Positions 18,986 through 27,718 of a stretch of DNA of 64,000 nt are shown here, piece by piece. The position numbers were made by a program, and so were the translations under genes. The notes under the pieces are model-generated. The model saw only the letters and a list, made by a program, of their open reading frames with translations, was not told the origin of the DNA and did no database searches. Source of the DNA: Chelativorans sp. AA-79 (GTDB taxonomy: Bacteria; Pseudomonadota; Alphaproteobacteria; Rhizobiales; Rhizobiaceae); NCBI RefSeq assembly GCF_029457495.1, contig NZ_CP120361.1, positions 5,160,001 through 5,224,000 of the forward strand, written 5' to 3'. Position 1 is the stretch's first letter; the number at the start of each line of letters is the position of its first letter.

Positions 18986-19675
18986 ATGAAAAGGTCGAAG
19001 GTCAACGATATCCTGCGCGAGGGCGCGGGCTTCATCCGTTCGTTCGGCTATGTGCTGCCGCCTTTCGCCGACTGGTCGCCGGCCGAAATGAAGGCCCGCC
19101 GGGAGGAGATCGATGGCATCGTCGTCGCGCGGCTCGGCTGGGACATCACGGATTACGGTGTGGGCGACTTCGCCAACAAAGGACTCTTTCTCTTCACGGT
19201 CCGCAATGGCGACGCGGCAGCGTTGAAGGAAGGCCGCGGCATGCTCTACGCCGAGAAGATCATGATCTCCCGCCGCGACCAGATATCGCCCATGCATCGG
19301 CATGCAGTGAAGGCCGAGGACATCATCAATCGTGGCGGCGGAAGCCTCTGCATCAAGCTCTACGCGTCCGCGCCCGACGGCAGCATCGATTACGAGGCGC
19401 CCGTTTCCGTGCCGACGGACGGTGTCCCCCGCCGCTTCGACGCGGGCGGCATCCTCAGGCTTTCGCCAGGCGAGAGCGTCACCCTCATGCCCGGCATCTG
19501 GCACGAGTTCTGGGGCGAGGGAACCGACGTGCTGATCGGCGAGGTCTCCACCGTCAACGACGACCTGACGGACAACATCTTCGCCGAGCCGATCGACCGG
19601 TTCTCCACCATCGAGGAGGACGAGGAGCCCTACCGGCTGCTCGTTTCCGATTACCCCACATGGCTGGCGTCCTGA
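18986..19675 (+). CDS. D-lyxose isomerase (cupin)
   Basis: A 229-residue cupin-fold isomerase of the D-lyxose/D-mannose isomerase family (EC 5.3.1.15), which interconverts D-lyxose with D-xylulose and often D-mannose with D-fructose. The Mn-binding motif is ISPMHRHAVKAEDIINRGGG (two His and the Glu), with the last His in PGIWHEFWGEG. AAGGAGGAGC directly precedes the start at 18986, ruling out the in-frame start at 18941. The next gene, 14 bases on, is a small kinase, so the pair may process a sugar together. Confidence 0.85.
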   Translation: MKRSKVNDILREGAGFIRSFGYVLPPFADWSPAEMKARREEIDGIVVARLGWDITDYGVGDFANKGLFLFTVRNGDAAALKEGRGMLYAEKIMISRRDQISPMHRHAVKAEDIINRGGGSLCIKLYASAPDGSIDYEAPVSVPTDGVPRRFDAGGILRLSPGESVTLMPGIWHEFWGEGTDVLIGEVSTVNDDLTDNIFAEPIDRFSTIEEDEEPYRLLVSDYPTWLAS

Positions 19676-19689
19676 GGCGTCCTGACGGC

Positions 19690-20298
19690 ATGGACGTGCG
19701 CTTGGCCGAAGAGATCCTTGCACGCGCGGCGAATGTGCCGCGTTTCATGATCGCCATTGCGGGACCGCCTGCCGCCGGCAAGTCCACCTTTTCGGAGCGC
19801 CTCGCCACCGGACTTGAAACGCGCGGGCAAAGTGCTGCCGTCGTACCCATGGACGGGTTTCACTATGACGATATAGTGTTGCGGACACGCGATCTGTCTC
19901 ACCGCAAGGGAGCGCCTGAAACCTTCGACTTTGCGGGTTTCAGAACTCTACTACAGCGCCTGCGCAACCGCGAACCGCAGGTGGCAATCCCGATTTTCGA
20001 CCGCTCGATGGAGCTTTCGCGCGCAGCCGCCGCCATCGTAGACAGCGATGTTCGATTCCTGCTTGTCGAGGGGAACTACCTTCTGCTCGATGAGGAGCCG
20101 TGGAACACGCTCGACGCCATGTTCGACTTTACAGTTTATCTCCATGTCCCACGGGCCGAACTCGAACGCCGGCTCGTCGAGCGATGGGAGCGTCATGGCC
20201 GGGAGCGGGAAGCCGCACGCCGATGGATAGACACCAATGATCTGCCCAATATAGACCGCGTCGCGGGTTGCCGTCGCACGGCGGACATGGTTCTGTGA
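19690..20298 (+). CDS. Uridine kinase-like P-loop kinase (possible sugar kinase)
   Basis: A 202-residue P-loop kinase of the phosphoribulokinase / uridine kinase family. The Walker A is AIAGPPAAGKSTFSERLA; VVPMDGFHYDD is the Walker B-like substrate segment, and the LVEGNYLLLDEEPWNTLD stretch matches YfhF/YggC-type small kinases. Rhizobial relatives (FrcK) sit with fructose transport genes. The start at 19690 follows the isomerase stop by 14 bases, suggesting translational linkage. The phosphorylated substrate is inferred to be a sugar such as fructose or xylulose. Confidence 0.78.
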   Translation: MDVRLAEEILARAANVPRFMIAIAGPPAAGKSTFSERLATGLETRGQSAAVVPMDGFHYDDIVLRTRDLSHRKGAPETFDFAGFRTLLQRLRNREPQVAIPIFDRSMELSRAAAAIVDSDVRFLLVEGNYLLLDEEPWNTLDAMFDFTVYLHVPRAELERRLVERWERHGREREAARRWIDTNDLPNIDRVAGCRRTADMVL

Positions 20299-20379
20299 AA
20301 GCAGGTCCCACTGTGGAACCCTTTCAATACGCTTGCCGTTGCGATCATTGCGGGCCAGTTGGATTGCCAAGGAGATAGG

Positions 20380-20877
20380 ATGTTTTGCACGGATATTCAC
20401 CAGCCCGTTTGCGCTGGACCTGTCGAGAAGATGATGTTCATTCTTGTCGTGGTCGCTTTCCTGCTCGTACCGCTTGCGCAGCAGCCGCTGGCCCAAGGCC
20501 TGCAGAGCGAGGAAGCGATCGACGCCATTGTCGGTTCCGATGTGAAGACGGAAGAAACGACCAAAGAGAATCAGGTGGAGAGAATTCTCGCCGCGATCGA
20601 AAACACGCGGGAGAGTGCCGAGCGTGTACGGAAGGCCTTCAACGTCGAGACGCTCGAAATCGTGTTCCTGCCTGATCTGGGTGAAGAAGGCGGCGAGATC
20701 GAGAAGGCGATCGAGGAGCATGACGAGGAAATCGAGACGCTGCGCGATTCCATCGAAGGCAGCGCGATGTTCTATCATGCGATCGATTCGCGGCAAATCC
20801 TGCTTCAGGATGTCGTGGCGGTCGAATTCGCCGATAACGAGAATGTCGCCATATTCGTCACTGGTGGCGAGCGATAG
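20380..20877 (+). CDS. Hypothetical exported protein with coiled-coil
   Basis: A 165-residue protein. AAGGAGATAG sits right before the ATG at 20380, though a second start at 20431 (MMFILVVVAFLL) would give a classical signal peptide of about 23 residues ending LAQG. The mature part is acidic and helical (QVERILAAIENTRESAERV; GGEIEKAIEEHDEEIETL), suggesting a coiled coil, and ends in a short beta-rich segment. I do not recognise the family. It ends 3 bases before the convergent NlpC/P60 gene. Confidence 0.7.
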   Translation: MFCTDIHQPVCAGPVEKMMFILVVVAFLLVPLAQQPLAQGLQSEEAIDAIVGSDVKTEETTKENQVERILAAIENTRESAERVRKAFNVETLEIVFLPDLGEEGGEIEKAIEEHDEEIETLRDSIEGSAMFYHAIDSRQILLQDVVAVEFADNENVAIFVTGGER

Positions 20878-20880
20878 CGC

Positions 20881-21732
20881 CTACGTTATCCTGCGGTAGC
20901 CTGCAGGCAGGCCATAAAGCAGCTCGATCCGCCGGATTGCCTCGGCGAGCGGTTCCAGCGAAACGATCATGCTGTAGCCATTGGCGTGAACTATGCTCTT
21001 TTCATCGGTCATGATGGCCACGTGACCACGCCAGAAGACGAGGTCTCCGCGCCGCAGCGTCTTGGGCTCGATCGGCGTCCCCAGGCTGTACTCCTGCATA
21101 TCCGTGTCGCGCAAAACGGTGCGGCCAGCCATGAACAGCGACAGCTGCACGAGCCCGGAGCAATCGATGCCGAAACCGCTGACGCCGCCCCACAAATAGG
21201 GCGTCTGTAGAAGCTGCTCCGCAACCGAAACGTAGTCCGCAGCATGCTCCGAGACAGGGCGGATGTGCTTCGCGATCATGGCGCCGCCCGAATCGAGCAC
21301 CGCATAACGCGTGCCGCGCCTTTCCACCTCTTCCACCACCGTCAGCCGCGCACCGATGCTGTGTGCGCCCGACCGTGGCGTCTTCATGTCCGGCTCAGGA
21401 TAAACGAAGCTGCGCGCGGCGTGCACGATATGCGTGGGCTTGGAGGCAGCGGAACCGAGCGCTCCTTCCCGCACATAGCCCACATAGCCGTCGCGTTCCC
21501 CCTGGACCCACGCCCAGCCGCCCCGGCGTTCGAAGACGAGCACGGCATCGCCATGCAGGAATTGCGTATCCATGCCGGCGGCCGGATCCGGCGCCGTATG
21601 CACATCCGCGAGAGGCACCGCCACCATGGCCGATTCTCCGGCCGTGAAACGAGCGGCCTCGACACGGCCTTGCAGGCGCTCGTCGGCAAGGTCCGGGCGG
21701 AATGCGTTCAGTCGGCCATCAAGCGCGTTCAC
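20881..21732 (-). CDS. NlpC/P60 family cell-wall peptidase with SH3 domains
   Basis: A 283-residue protein with two SH3-like segments (residues about 35-90 and 95-145) and a C-terminal NlpC/P60 domain. The catalytic Cys is in FGIDCSGLVQLSLFM (near residue 189), and the His is in FWRGHVAIMTDE (near 239). The family hydrolyses D-glutamyl-meso-DAP or related bonds in peptidoglycan stem peptides. No signal peptide is evident, as in dipeptidyl-peptidase VI relatives that act on wall peptides in the cytoplasm. It overlaps the MarR gene by 4 bases (ATGA) and follows an aminopeptidase, fitting peptide turnover. Confidence 0.88.
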   Translation of the reverse strand: MNALDGRLNAFRPDLADERLQGRVEAARFTAGESAMVAVPLADVHTAPDPAAGMDTQFLHGDAVLVFERRGGWAWVQGERDGYVGYVREGALGSAASKPTHIVHAARSFVYPEPDMKTPRSGAHSIGARLTVVEEVERRGTRYAVLDSGGAMIAKHIRPVSEHAADYVSVAEQLLQTPYLWGGVSGFGIDCSGLVQLSLFMAGRTVLRDTDMQEYSLGTPIEPKTLRRGDLVFWRGHVAIMTDEKSIVHANGYSMIVSLEPLAEAIRRIELLYGLPAGYRRIT

Positions 21733-22085
21733 AGCGGCAGCCCCCCTGCCCTGGCGACCACCACATCGCCGAAGCGCTCGACGAACAGCGCGCCCTCCAC
21801 CGTCCGGCGGATCAGGACGTTGCGCCGGTCCCGATCGTCCCGATGGCGAGAGACGAGCTTTAGGGCGCCCATCGTGTCCAGCGCTCGCGTGATCACCGGC
21901 TTCGTCACGTTCAGCCTCTCCGCAAGCCCGCGTACCGTATGCGGCGGCGGGTCGAGGTAAATGGTGAGCAGGATCGCCATCTGCCGCTCATTGAGATCCG
22001 GCATGTCATTCTGCACCTCGGCAAGGCACACCTGCTGCCATAGCCGCAGTGCCTGGATCGGTCGCAGCACAACCGGCATCGGCAC
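21729..22085 (-). CDS. MarR-family transcriptional regulator
   Basis: A 118-residue regulator. The winged helix spans LNERQMAILLTIYLDPPPHT, VRGLAERLNVTKPVITRALD (recognition helix) and LVSRHRDDRDRRNVLI (wing with the DxRD pattern of MarR). It is shorter than most MarR proteins, with little C-terminal dimerisation helix after RRTVEGALFVERFG. It lies between the M17 aminopeptidase and the NlpC/P60 gene and is translationally coupled to the latter. Target is unknown. Confidence 0.85.
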   Translation of the reverse strand: MPMPVVLRPIQALRLWQQVCLAEVQNDMPDLNERQMAILLTIYLDPPPHTVRGLAERLNVTKPVITRALDTMGALKLVSRHRDDRDRRNVLIRRTVEGALFVERFGDVVVARAGGLPL

Positions 22086-22142
22086 ATCCGAAATCGTTTC
22101 GGCGCCGTATCATTACCCTTGTTTCTCCTTCGCAGGAAGGGT

Positions 22143-23513
22143 TCACATCCGATATCGCCGGCGCAAAACGGCCTCGATCGCGCGGATGCCCTGCGCCTCC
22201 CCGCCCACGGGACAGGTAGGCCTCTCGACAGGGTTCCACCCGAAGATGTCGAAATGCGCCCAGGTCCCCGCTTTCTCCACAAAGCGTTCAAGAAAGAGGG
22301 CCGCCGTGATCGATCCGGCAAAACTGTCCGAGGTGACGTTGTTGATGTCAGCCACCTTGGACCGCAGCTTCTCGGCATAGGGCTGCCAGAGGGGCATGCG
22401 CCAGAGCGGGTCCGCGCGCTCTTCCGATGCACCGGCGAGCGCGGCGGCAAACTCCTCGTCGCGCGTGTAGAACGGCGGCAGATCCGGCCCCAGCGCTACA
22501 CGCGCAGCACCGGTGAGCGTCGCCATGTCTATCATGATCTCAGGCGCCTCCTCGTCGGCAAGAGCAAGAGCGTCGGCCAGCACCAGCCGCCCTTCCGCAT
22601 CCGTGTTGCCGATCTCCACCGTGACGCCCTTGCGGCTCCTCAGGATGTCGCCGGGGCGAAAGGCGTTGCCGGAAATCGAGTTTTCCACGGCCGGGATGAG
22701 CACGCGCAGGCGAAGAGGCAACTTTGCCGCCATGATCATCGAGGCAAGTCCCAGCACGTTGGCGGCACCGCCCATGTCCTTCTTCATCAGGAGCATGCCG
22801 CTTGCGGGCTTGATGTCGAGCCCGCCGGTGTCGAAACACACGCCCTTACCGACCAGCGTCACCTTGGGCGCCGTTTCCTGTCCCCACCGGATGTCGATCA
22901 GCCGCGGAGCAATCGCGCCTGCGCGGCCGACGGCATGGATCATCGGGAAATCCTGCGCGAGGAGATCGTCGCCGACGACCGTGGAGATCGACGCGCCCTG
23001 CGCCTTGGCCAGTTCCCCGGCGGCCTTCTCGAGCGCGTCGGGTCCCAGGTCGTTTGCCGGCGTGTTGATGAGGTCTCGCGCCAGGAAAACACCGTCTGCC
23101 ACCCTGCGGGCCTCTTCGATATCGGCACCATCCGGCGCCGCAAAATTGATCTCGGCGGTCGACCTGGTTCCATAGCGCGTGAAGGTATAGCTCCCCAGAA
23201 GAAGGGCGATTGTTGCCAGAGCCGGATCCTGCGGCGGTCGGGCGAAATGCCAGTCCCCCATGGGCAGAGCGCGCGCCAGCTTGCCATAGGCCAGGGGCGA
23301 GGGCGCGCCGCCGCCAACACCGAAAAAGGCGCCGGCCAGCGCACCGTCGCGGCCGGGGATTGTCAGCACCGCGCCTTCCGATCCCGAAAAACCATTCGCC
23401 CGTGCCCAAGCGCATGCTGCCGCGTCGGCACTCGTGTCCTCCAGCCCGCCTCCGGGGACGAGATGGACGGGCAGGGAGGCGGGTGTCTGTTTGTCGGTAA
23501 GCGTGAGAGGCAT
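22143..23513 (-). CDS. Leucyl aminopeptidase family (M17) metallopeptidase
   Basis: A 456-residue M17 peptidase that removes N-terminal residues from peptides in the cytoplasm with two metal ions. The motifs are VTLVGKGVCFDTGGLDIKP (Lys and Asp ligands), AVENSISGNAFRPGDI, and the signature NTDAEGRLVLADALA. The short N-terminal domain fits the PepB-like or 'leucyl aminopeptidase family' subgroup of alphaproteobacteria. It is first in a minus-strand operon with marR and the NlpC/P60 gene. A CtrA-like box lies about 30 bases upstream. Confidence 0.92.
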   Translation of the reverse strand: MPLTLTDKQTPASLPVHLVPGGGLEDTSADAAACAWARANGFSGSEGAVLTIPGRDGALAGAFFGVGGGAPSPLAYGKLARALPMGDWHFARPPQDPALATIALLLGSYTFTRYGTRSTAEINFAAPDGADIEEARRVADGVFLARDLINTPANDLGPDALEKAAGELAKAQGASISTVVGDDLLAQDFPMIHAVGRAGAIAPRLIDIRWGQETAPKVTLVGKGVCFDTGGLDIKPASGMLLMKKDMGGAANVLGLASMIMAAKLPLRLRVLIPAVENSISGNAFRPGDILRSRKGVTVEIGNTDAEGRLVLADALALADEEAPEIMIDMATLTGAARVALGPDLPPFYTRDEEFAAALAGASEERADPLWRMPLWQPYAEKLRSKVADINNVTSDSFAGSITAALFLERFVEKAGTWAHFDIFGWNPVERPTCPVGGEAQGIRAIEAVLRRRYRM

Positions 23514-23541
23514 CGTGATTTTCCTGGCCGGAGCGGCAAAG

Positions 23542-23563
23542 TTAACGCTCCGTTAGGGTTAAC
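23542..23563. promoter_or_regulatory. CtrA-like box between aminopeptidase and TadD-like gene
   Basis: TTAA (23542-23545), seven bases, then TTAG (23553-23556) and a further TTAAC. The CtrA consensus is TTAA-N7-TTAA, so there is one mismatch. It sits between divergent genes, one of which resembles Tad pilus lipoprotein TadD, a class under CtrA control in other alphaproteobacteria. Confidence 0.4.
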
Positions 23564-23625
23564 AGATTACTTCTCCTGCTGAAAAGGCCGCATCGGGGCG
23601 GCAGAGGGCACTGCGGGGAGCGGGA

Positions 23626-24447
23626 ATGCGGAATTCGGCACGCGCAAGGCGGCTTGCAGCGACGGCGGCGGCCCTGGTGATCACCGCCACGCTCGCCGGG
23701 TGCTCACAGGCCGCGCGCACCGGGGTGAGCAATGTAACCACCGCCTCCACCGGCGCCCCGGCACAGCAGAACATCGCCGCCATGTCCACATCGGAAGTGG
23801 AGGCGGCCGCCGACAGCCTCGGCAGGCTCTATATCCGCGACCCCAAGGACAAGGCGATAGCGCTGCGCTACGCCAACATCCTGCAAATGAGCGGGCGCAC
23901 GGACCAGTCGCTCGCCGTGATGCGGAAACTTGCGATCGATCATCCCAAGGACCGCGAGGTGCTGGCAGCCTATGGCAAGGCGCTGGCCGCGGCAGGCGAG
24001 CTGGAGCCGGCGCTGGATGCGATCCGGCGCGCGCAGACGCCGGAATATCCCGATTGGAAGCTGCTTTCGGCGGAAGGTGCGATTCTCGACCAGCTCGGTC
24101 AGCCCGATGCGGCGCGTGCGCTCTACCGCCGCGCGCTGGACCTTCAGCCGGACGAGCCCTCCGTGCTTTCCAACCTCGGCATGTCCTATCTCCTTCAAGG
24201 CGATCTCAGGACGGCGGAGGCCTACATGGGCAAGGCTGTGGCCACTCCAGGCGCGGACAGCCGCGTGCGCCAGAACCTCGCTCTCGTGGTCGGTCTGCAA
24301 GGCCGGTTCCGCGAGGCTGAGGCGATCGCCCGCCGCGAGCTTTCGCCCGAACAGGCCGAGGCCAACATGGCCTATCTTCGCGCCATGCTTGCCCAGACCG
24401 ATAGCTGGTCGGAAATCGCCCGCGAGGACGCGCGGAACACCAACTGA
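23626..24447 (+). CDS. TadD-like TPR lipoprotein
   Basis: A 273-residue protein. The signal peptide ends in a lipobox, TLAGCSQA (Cys near residue 26). The mature part contains tetratricopeptide repeats from about residue 60 to 240, for example in LRYANILQMSGRTDQSLAVM and PSVLSNLGMSYLLQGDLRTA. This matches TadD, the outer-membrane pilotin-like lipoprotein of Tad/Flp pili. No other tad genes are nearby, so a role in another envelope assembly is possible. Confidence 0.8.
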   Translation: MRNSARARRLAATAAALVITATLAGCSQAARTGVSNVTTASTGAPAQQNIAAMSTSEVEAAADSLGRLYIRDPKDKAIALRYANILQMSGRTDQSLAVMRKLAIDHPKDREVLAAYGKALAAAGELEPALDAIRRAQTPEYPDWKLLSAEGAILDQLGQPDAARALYRRALDLQPDEPSVLSNLGMSYLLQGDLRTAEAYMGKAVATPGADSRVRQNLALVVGLQGRFREAEAIARRELSPEQAEANMAYLRAMLAQTDSWSEIAREDARNTN

Positions 24448-24603
24448 AGCGGCCATCCCCATCGCTTGGAGAGACGTTGCGCCTTCAATCCTTTGCCGGC
24501 TGTCCCTCCCCGCGCGTATTTTCGTTGCCCGCCCTTCATCTAGGTGTAACATGACGGGCGTAACCGCTGCGCAGGTCAAGCACGGGCTGAAGGGGAGAGT
24601 TCC

Positions 24604-25728
24604 ATGAATCCGATCACACGGCGTCGTTTCACGAAGGGCGCGGCTTCCATCGCAGGCCTGACACTCGCCGCTCCTTACATCTCGCGCACTCACGCGCAGG
24701 GGTCTTCCGGTACGGTGAACATCTTCGCCTGGGCCGGCTATCTCAATGACGAGATGCTTGCCGCCTTCGAGAAGGCGACGGGCATCAAAGCCAATTACAC
24801 GCCCTACGGCACCAACGACGAGCTTCTGAACCAGCTTCGCGCCAACAATGGCGGAGGCTTCGACATCATCTGGCCGACGGTGGACCGCGTGCCGAACTAT
24901 GTCGAGTTCGATCTCGTGCAGCCGATCGACGAATCCAAAGTCGAGGTGGCAAAGTGCCTGCCCAGCGCCTGGGAGAATTCGAAGAATCTCGGCGCGGTGA
25001 TCGACGGCAAACGCTACCAGGTGCCGACCGACTGGGGCACCGAAGCCATCGCATTCGACAAGGACCAGGCGCCGCTCGAATACGGCACCGCCTCCTATGG
25101 CGATATCTGGAAGCCGGAGATGGAAGGCAAGGCCACGCTGCGCGGGCATTCGGGCCTCGTCGGTCTCGGCCTCTGGCTTGAGGCCGAGGGCAAACTGCCC
25201 ATGCCGATGCTCGAAGCCTTCAAGTCGGAAGAGAAGATGACGAAGATATATGACGTCATCCTCGCCGAGGCGATCGCACGCAAAGCCAACATCGCCCAGT
25301 TCTGGTCGAACGAGAACGAGGCGCAGGGTGCTTTCCGCGTCAATGGCTGCGCCATCGGCCAGACCTGGGATTCCACGGCCGCCGCGCTCGCCAAGGAAGG
25401 ACTGCCGATCGGCTTTGTTGCGCCGAAGGAAGGTGCGCTGACCTGGATGGAAGGCGTCGCCATTCCGAAAGGCGCCGAGAATGTCGAGCAGGCCTACGCC
25501 TTCATCAACTGGTTCCTGACGCCGGAAGCCGGCGCCATATACACCAACACCACTTCCATCAACTCCACCGCCGTGGGCGCGGCCGACCTCACGTCCGACG
25601 AGGCCAAGGCCTTCTTCGCGGCCGCCTATCCTGGCGATGCGCTGGAGAAACTCTGGTGGTGGCCGATCCAGGAGAGCTGGTTCGTCGCCAAGCGCAACGA
25701 GTATCAGGACCGGTTCCTCTCCGCCTGA
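24604..25728 (+). CDS. potD: Polyamine-type ABC transporter substrate-binding protein
   Basis: A 374-residue PotD/PotF-family periplasmic protein. The N-terminus has a twin-arginine signal (ITRRRFTKG) ending near THAQG, implying Tat export. The mature N-terminus VNIFAWAGYLNDEMLAAFEK and later FINWFLTPEAGAIYTNT are typical of putrescine/spermidine binders. AGGGGAGAG precedes the ATG. It begins a four-gene operon with ATPase and two permeases. Substrate (putrescine, spermidine or a related amine) is inferred from family. Confidence 0.88.
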   Translation: MNPITRRRFTKGAASIAGLTLAAPYISRTHAQGSSGTVNIFAWAGYLNDEMLAAFEKATGIKANYTPYGTNDELLNQLRANNGGGFDIIWPTVDRVPNYVEFDLVQPIDESKVEVAKCLPSAWENSKNLGAVIDGKRYQVPTDWGTEAIAFDKDQAPLEYGTASYGDIWKPEMEGKATLRGHSGLVGLGLWLEAEGKLPMPMLEAFKSEEKMTKIYDVILAEAIARKANIAQFWSNENEAQGAFRVNGCAIGQTWDSTAAALAKEGLPIGFVAPKEGALTWMEGVAIPKGAENVEQAYAFINWFLTPEAGAIYTNTTSINSTAVGAADLTSDEAKAFFAAAYPGDALEKLWWWPIQESWFVAKRNEYQDRFLSA

Positions 25729-25736
25729 TCCGCTTC

Positions 25737-25758
25737 AGGGCGGGCTCACGCCCGCCCT
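25737..25758 (+). other. Hairpin between potD and potA
   Basis: AGGGCGGGC and GCCCGCCCT arms with a TCAC loop lie 9 bases after the potD stop. Such stems protect or partly terminate the message, so the binding protein is made in excess of the membrane components. No T run follows. Confidence 0.55.
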
Positions 25759-25776
25759 CTCGTGCTCCGGGGGGCC

Positions 25777-26844
25777 ATGTCACATTCGGTAGAGTTGCAA
25801 CACGTCGGCATGGTCTTTGGCGGGACCCGGGCCGTCTCCGACGTCTCCTTCATTGTCGAAGGCGGCGAGTTCTTTTCCATTCTCGGCCCGTCGGGCTGCG
25901 GAAAAACGACGATCCTGCGCATGATCGCGGGCTTCCTGGAGCCGACCGATGGAAAGGTCCTGATCGGCGGGCAGGACATGAAGGGACTGGGTCCCGACCA
26001 GCGCCCGACCGCGATGATCTTCCAGTCGCTCGCGCTCTTTCCGCTGATGCCCGTCTGGCAGAACATCGCCTTCGGGCTCGAGGCGCGAGGCGTCGCGAAA
26101 AATGCGCGAAAGGCCAGGGCCGAGGAGCTTCTCGACCTTGTGGCGCTGGAAGGCTTCGGTGACCGGATGCCGGGGGAGCTTTCCGGCGGACAGCGCCAGC
26201 GCGTCGCCATCGCCCGGGCGCTCGCGGTGGAGCCGCAGGTGCTCCTGCTCGACGAGCCGCTTTCCGCGCTCGACCTCAAGCTCAGGCAGCATATGCGCTC
26301 GGAATTGCGCGCGCTGCAGAAACGAACCGGCGTAACCTTCATTTACATCACGCATGACCAGTCGGAGGCGCTCGCCATGTCCGATCGTGTGGCGGTGATG
26401 AGCGCCGGCGTGCTGCAGCAGGTGGGCGCTCCGCGCGCGCTCTACAACGATCCCGCCACACCCTTTGTGGCGCGTTTCGTCGGCGAGACGAACGCGATTC
26501 CCGGCAAGGTCGTCTCGATCGATGGTGACACTGCAGCCATCCAGTCTTCACAGGGAGTTCTGCACGGCCGCATAGGCAACGGCCTCTCCGCAGGAAGCGC
26601 GGCAAAACTTTACGTTCGGCCGGAGGCTCTCGGCCACCGCAGCGACGGTGAGAACCGACTGACGGCCACGATCGACCGCATCGATTTCGAAGGCGCCTTC
26701 GCGCTCGCCTATGGCAGGCTCGGTGACGGAAGCGGGCTTATCGCCTCCATATCCAGCACCGAGCTCACCGATGCTCCCCCCATCGGGGTGCCGATCAGCT
26801 TCGGCTTCCGCAGCGCCAATGCGGTGGTGCTGCCCGATGACTGA
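25777..26844 (+). CDS. potA: Polyamine ABC transporter ATPase
   Basis: A 355-residue ATPase. Walker A is GPSGCGKTTILRMIAG, the signature LSGGQRQRVAIARALA, and Walker B LLLDEPLSALDLKLR. The C-terminal TOBE-like domain (about residues 245-355) begins after FVARFVGETNAIPGK. It powers PotBC in the inner membrane. The start at 25777 (MSHSVELQHVG) is preferred to one 15 bases upstream. It overlaps the next gene by 8 bases. Confidence 0.92.
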   Translation: MSHSVELQHVGMVFGGTRAVSDVSFIVEGGEFFSILGPSGCGKTTILRMIAGFLEPTDGKVLIGGQDMKGLGPDQRPTAMIFQSLALFPLMPVWQNIAFGLEARGVAKNARKARAEELLDLVALEGFGDRMPGELSGGQRQRVAIARALAVEPQVLLLDEPLSALDLKLRQHMRSELRALQKRTGVTFIYITHDQSEALAMSDRVAVMSAGVLQQVGAPRALYNDPATPFVARFVGETNAIPGKVVSIDGDTAAIQSSQGVLHGRIGNGLSAGSAAKLYVRPEALGHRSDGENRLTATIDRIDFEGAFALAYGRLGDGSGLIASISSTELTDAPPIGVPISFGFRSANAVVLPDD

Positions 26845-27718
26845 GCTTTACAGGCGCTTCGGCGGCGGGCTCGGCACCACCTTTCTCGCGCTGGTGGTTG
26901 TCTGGCTGGCGGGCATGGTTCTGGCGCCCAACATCATGATGGTCGACTACGCGCTGAGGCCGAACCTCCCGCCGGCAGAGATCGGTGGTCCGCGCGACGT
27001 GTATTCACTGGAGAACATCCACTACCTCGCCAGGGAAGGCGTCCACCGCGCGATCTTCTTCAAGACCGTGTGGGCGAGCGCCCTCGTCGCCTTCCTGACG
27101 CTCGTCGTCTGCTACCCTCTCGCCTACTGGCTGGCGCAGACCGCCACGCCCAACCGCACCGCAGTTGTCTTGCTTGCGCTCACGATCCCCTTCTGGATCA
27201 ACGAGGTGCTGCGCACGCTCGCCTGGTATATCCTGCTCGCCTTCCGCGGTCCGCTCAATGCCCTCCTCCTCTCGCTTGGCATCATAGACCAGCCGATACG
27301 ATGGTACGGAGATGCGGGCGTGCTTGCCGGCATGGTCTATGCCTACATCCTGTTCATGCTCTTCCCGATCTACAACGCGATCGAGTCGCTCGACAAGTCG
27401 CAGATCGAGGCTGCACGGGATCTCGGCGCGTCCGTTTGGCGCACGCATTGGCGGGTGGTGATCCCGCACGCCAAGGCGGGCATCGCCACGGGCTGCGTCT
27501 TCACCTTCATGCTGGCAGCCGGTAGTTATGTGGCGCCCGCTTTGCTCGGGGCGCCCGGCAGCCGCTGGTTCACCGAGATCATCTACAACTGGTTTTTCGA
27601 GGGCGGCGACTGGAACCGGGGCGCCGCCTATGCGCTGGTGCTGCTCGTCCTCTGCCTGAGCGTCGTGCTCGTCACCCTGAAGATCGCCCGGGTCAACCTG
27701 ACGGACGTGGCGAAATGA
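26837..27718 (+). CDS. potB: Polyamine ABC transporter permease (PotB-like)
   Basis: A 293-residue inner-membrane permease with about six membrane segments. The EAA loop that docks the ATPase is around the QIEAARDLGASVWRTHWRVV segment. The start at 26837 (MTELYRRFGGGLG) overlaps the potA stop, a sign of translational coupling. Segments such as TAVVLLALTIPFWINEVLRT match PotB/PotH proteins. Confidence 0.9.
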   Translation: MTELYRRFGGGLGTTFLALVVVWLAGMVLAPNIMMVDYALRPNLPPAEIGGPRDVYSLENIHYLAREGVHRAIFFKTVWASALVAFLTLVVCYPLAYWLAQTATPNRTAVVLLALTIPFWINEVLRTLAWYILLAFRGPLNALLLSLGIIDQPIRWYGDAGVLAGMVYAYILFMLFPIYNAIESLDKSQIEAARDLGASVWRTHWRVVIPHAKAGIATGCVFTFMLAAGSYVAPALLGAPGSRWFTEIIYNWFFEGGDWNRGAAYALVLLVLCLSVVLVTLKIARVNLTDVAK

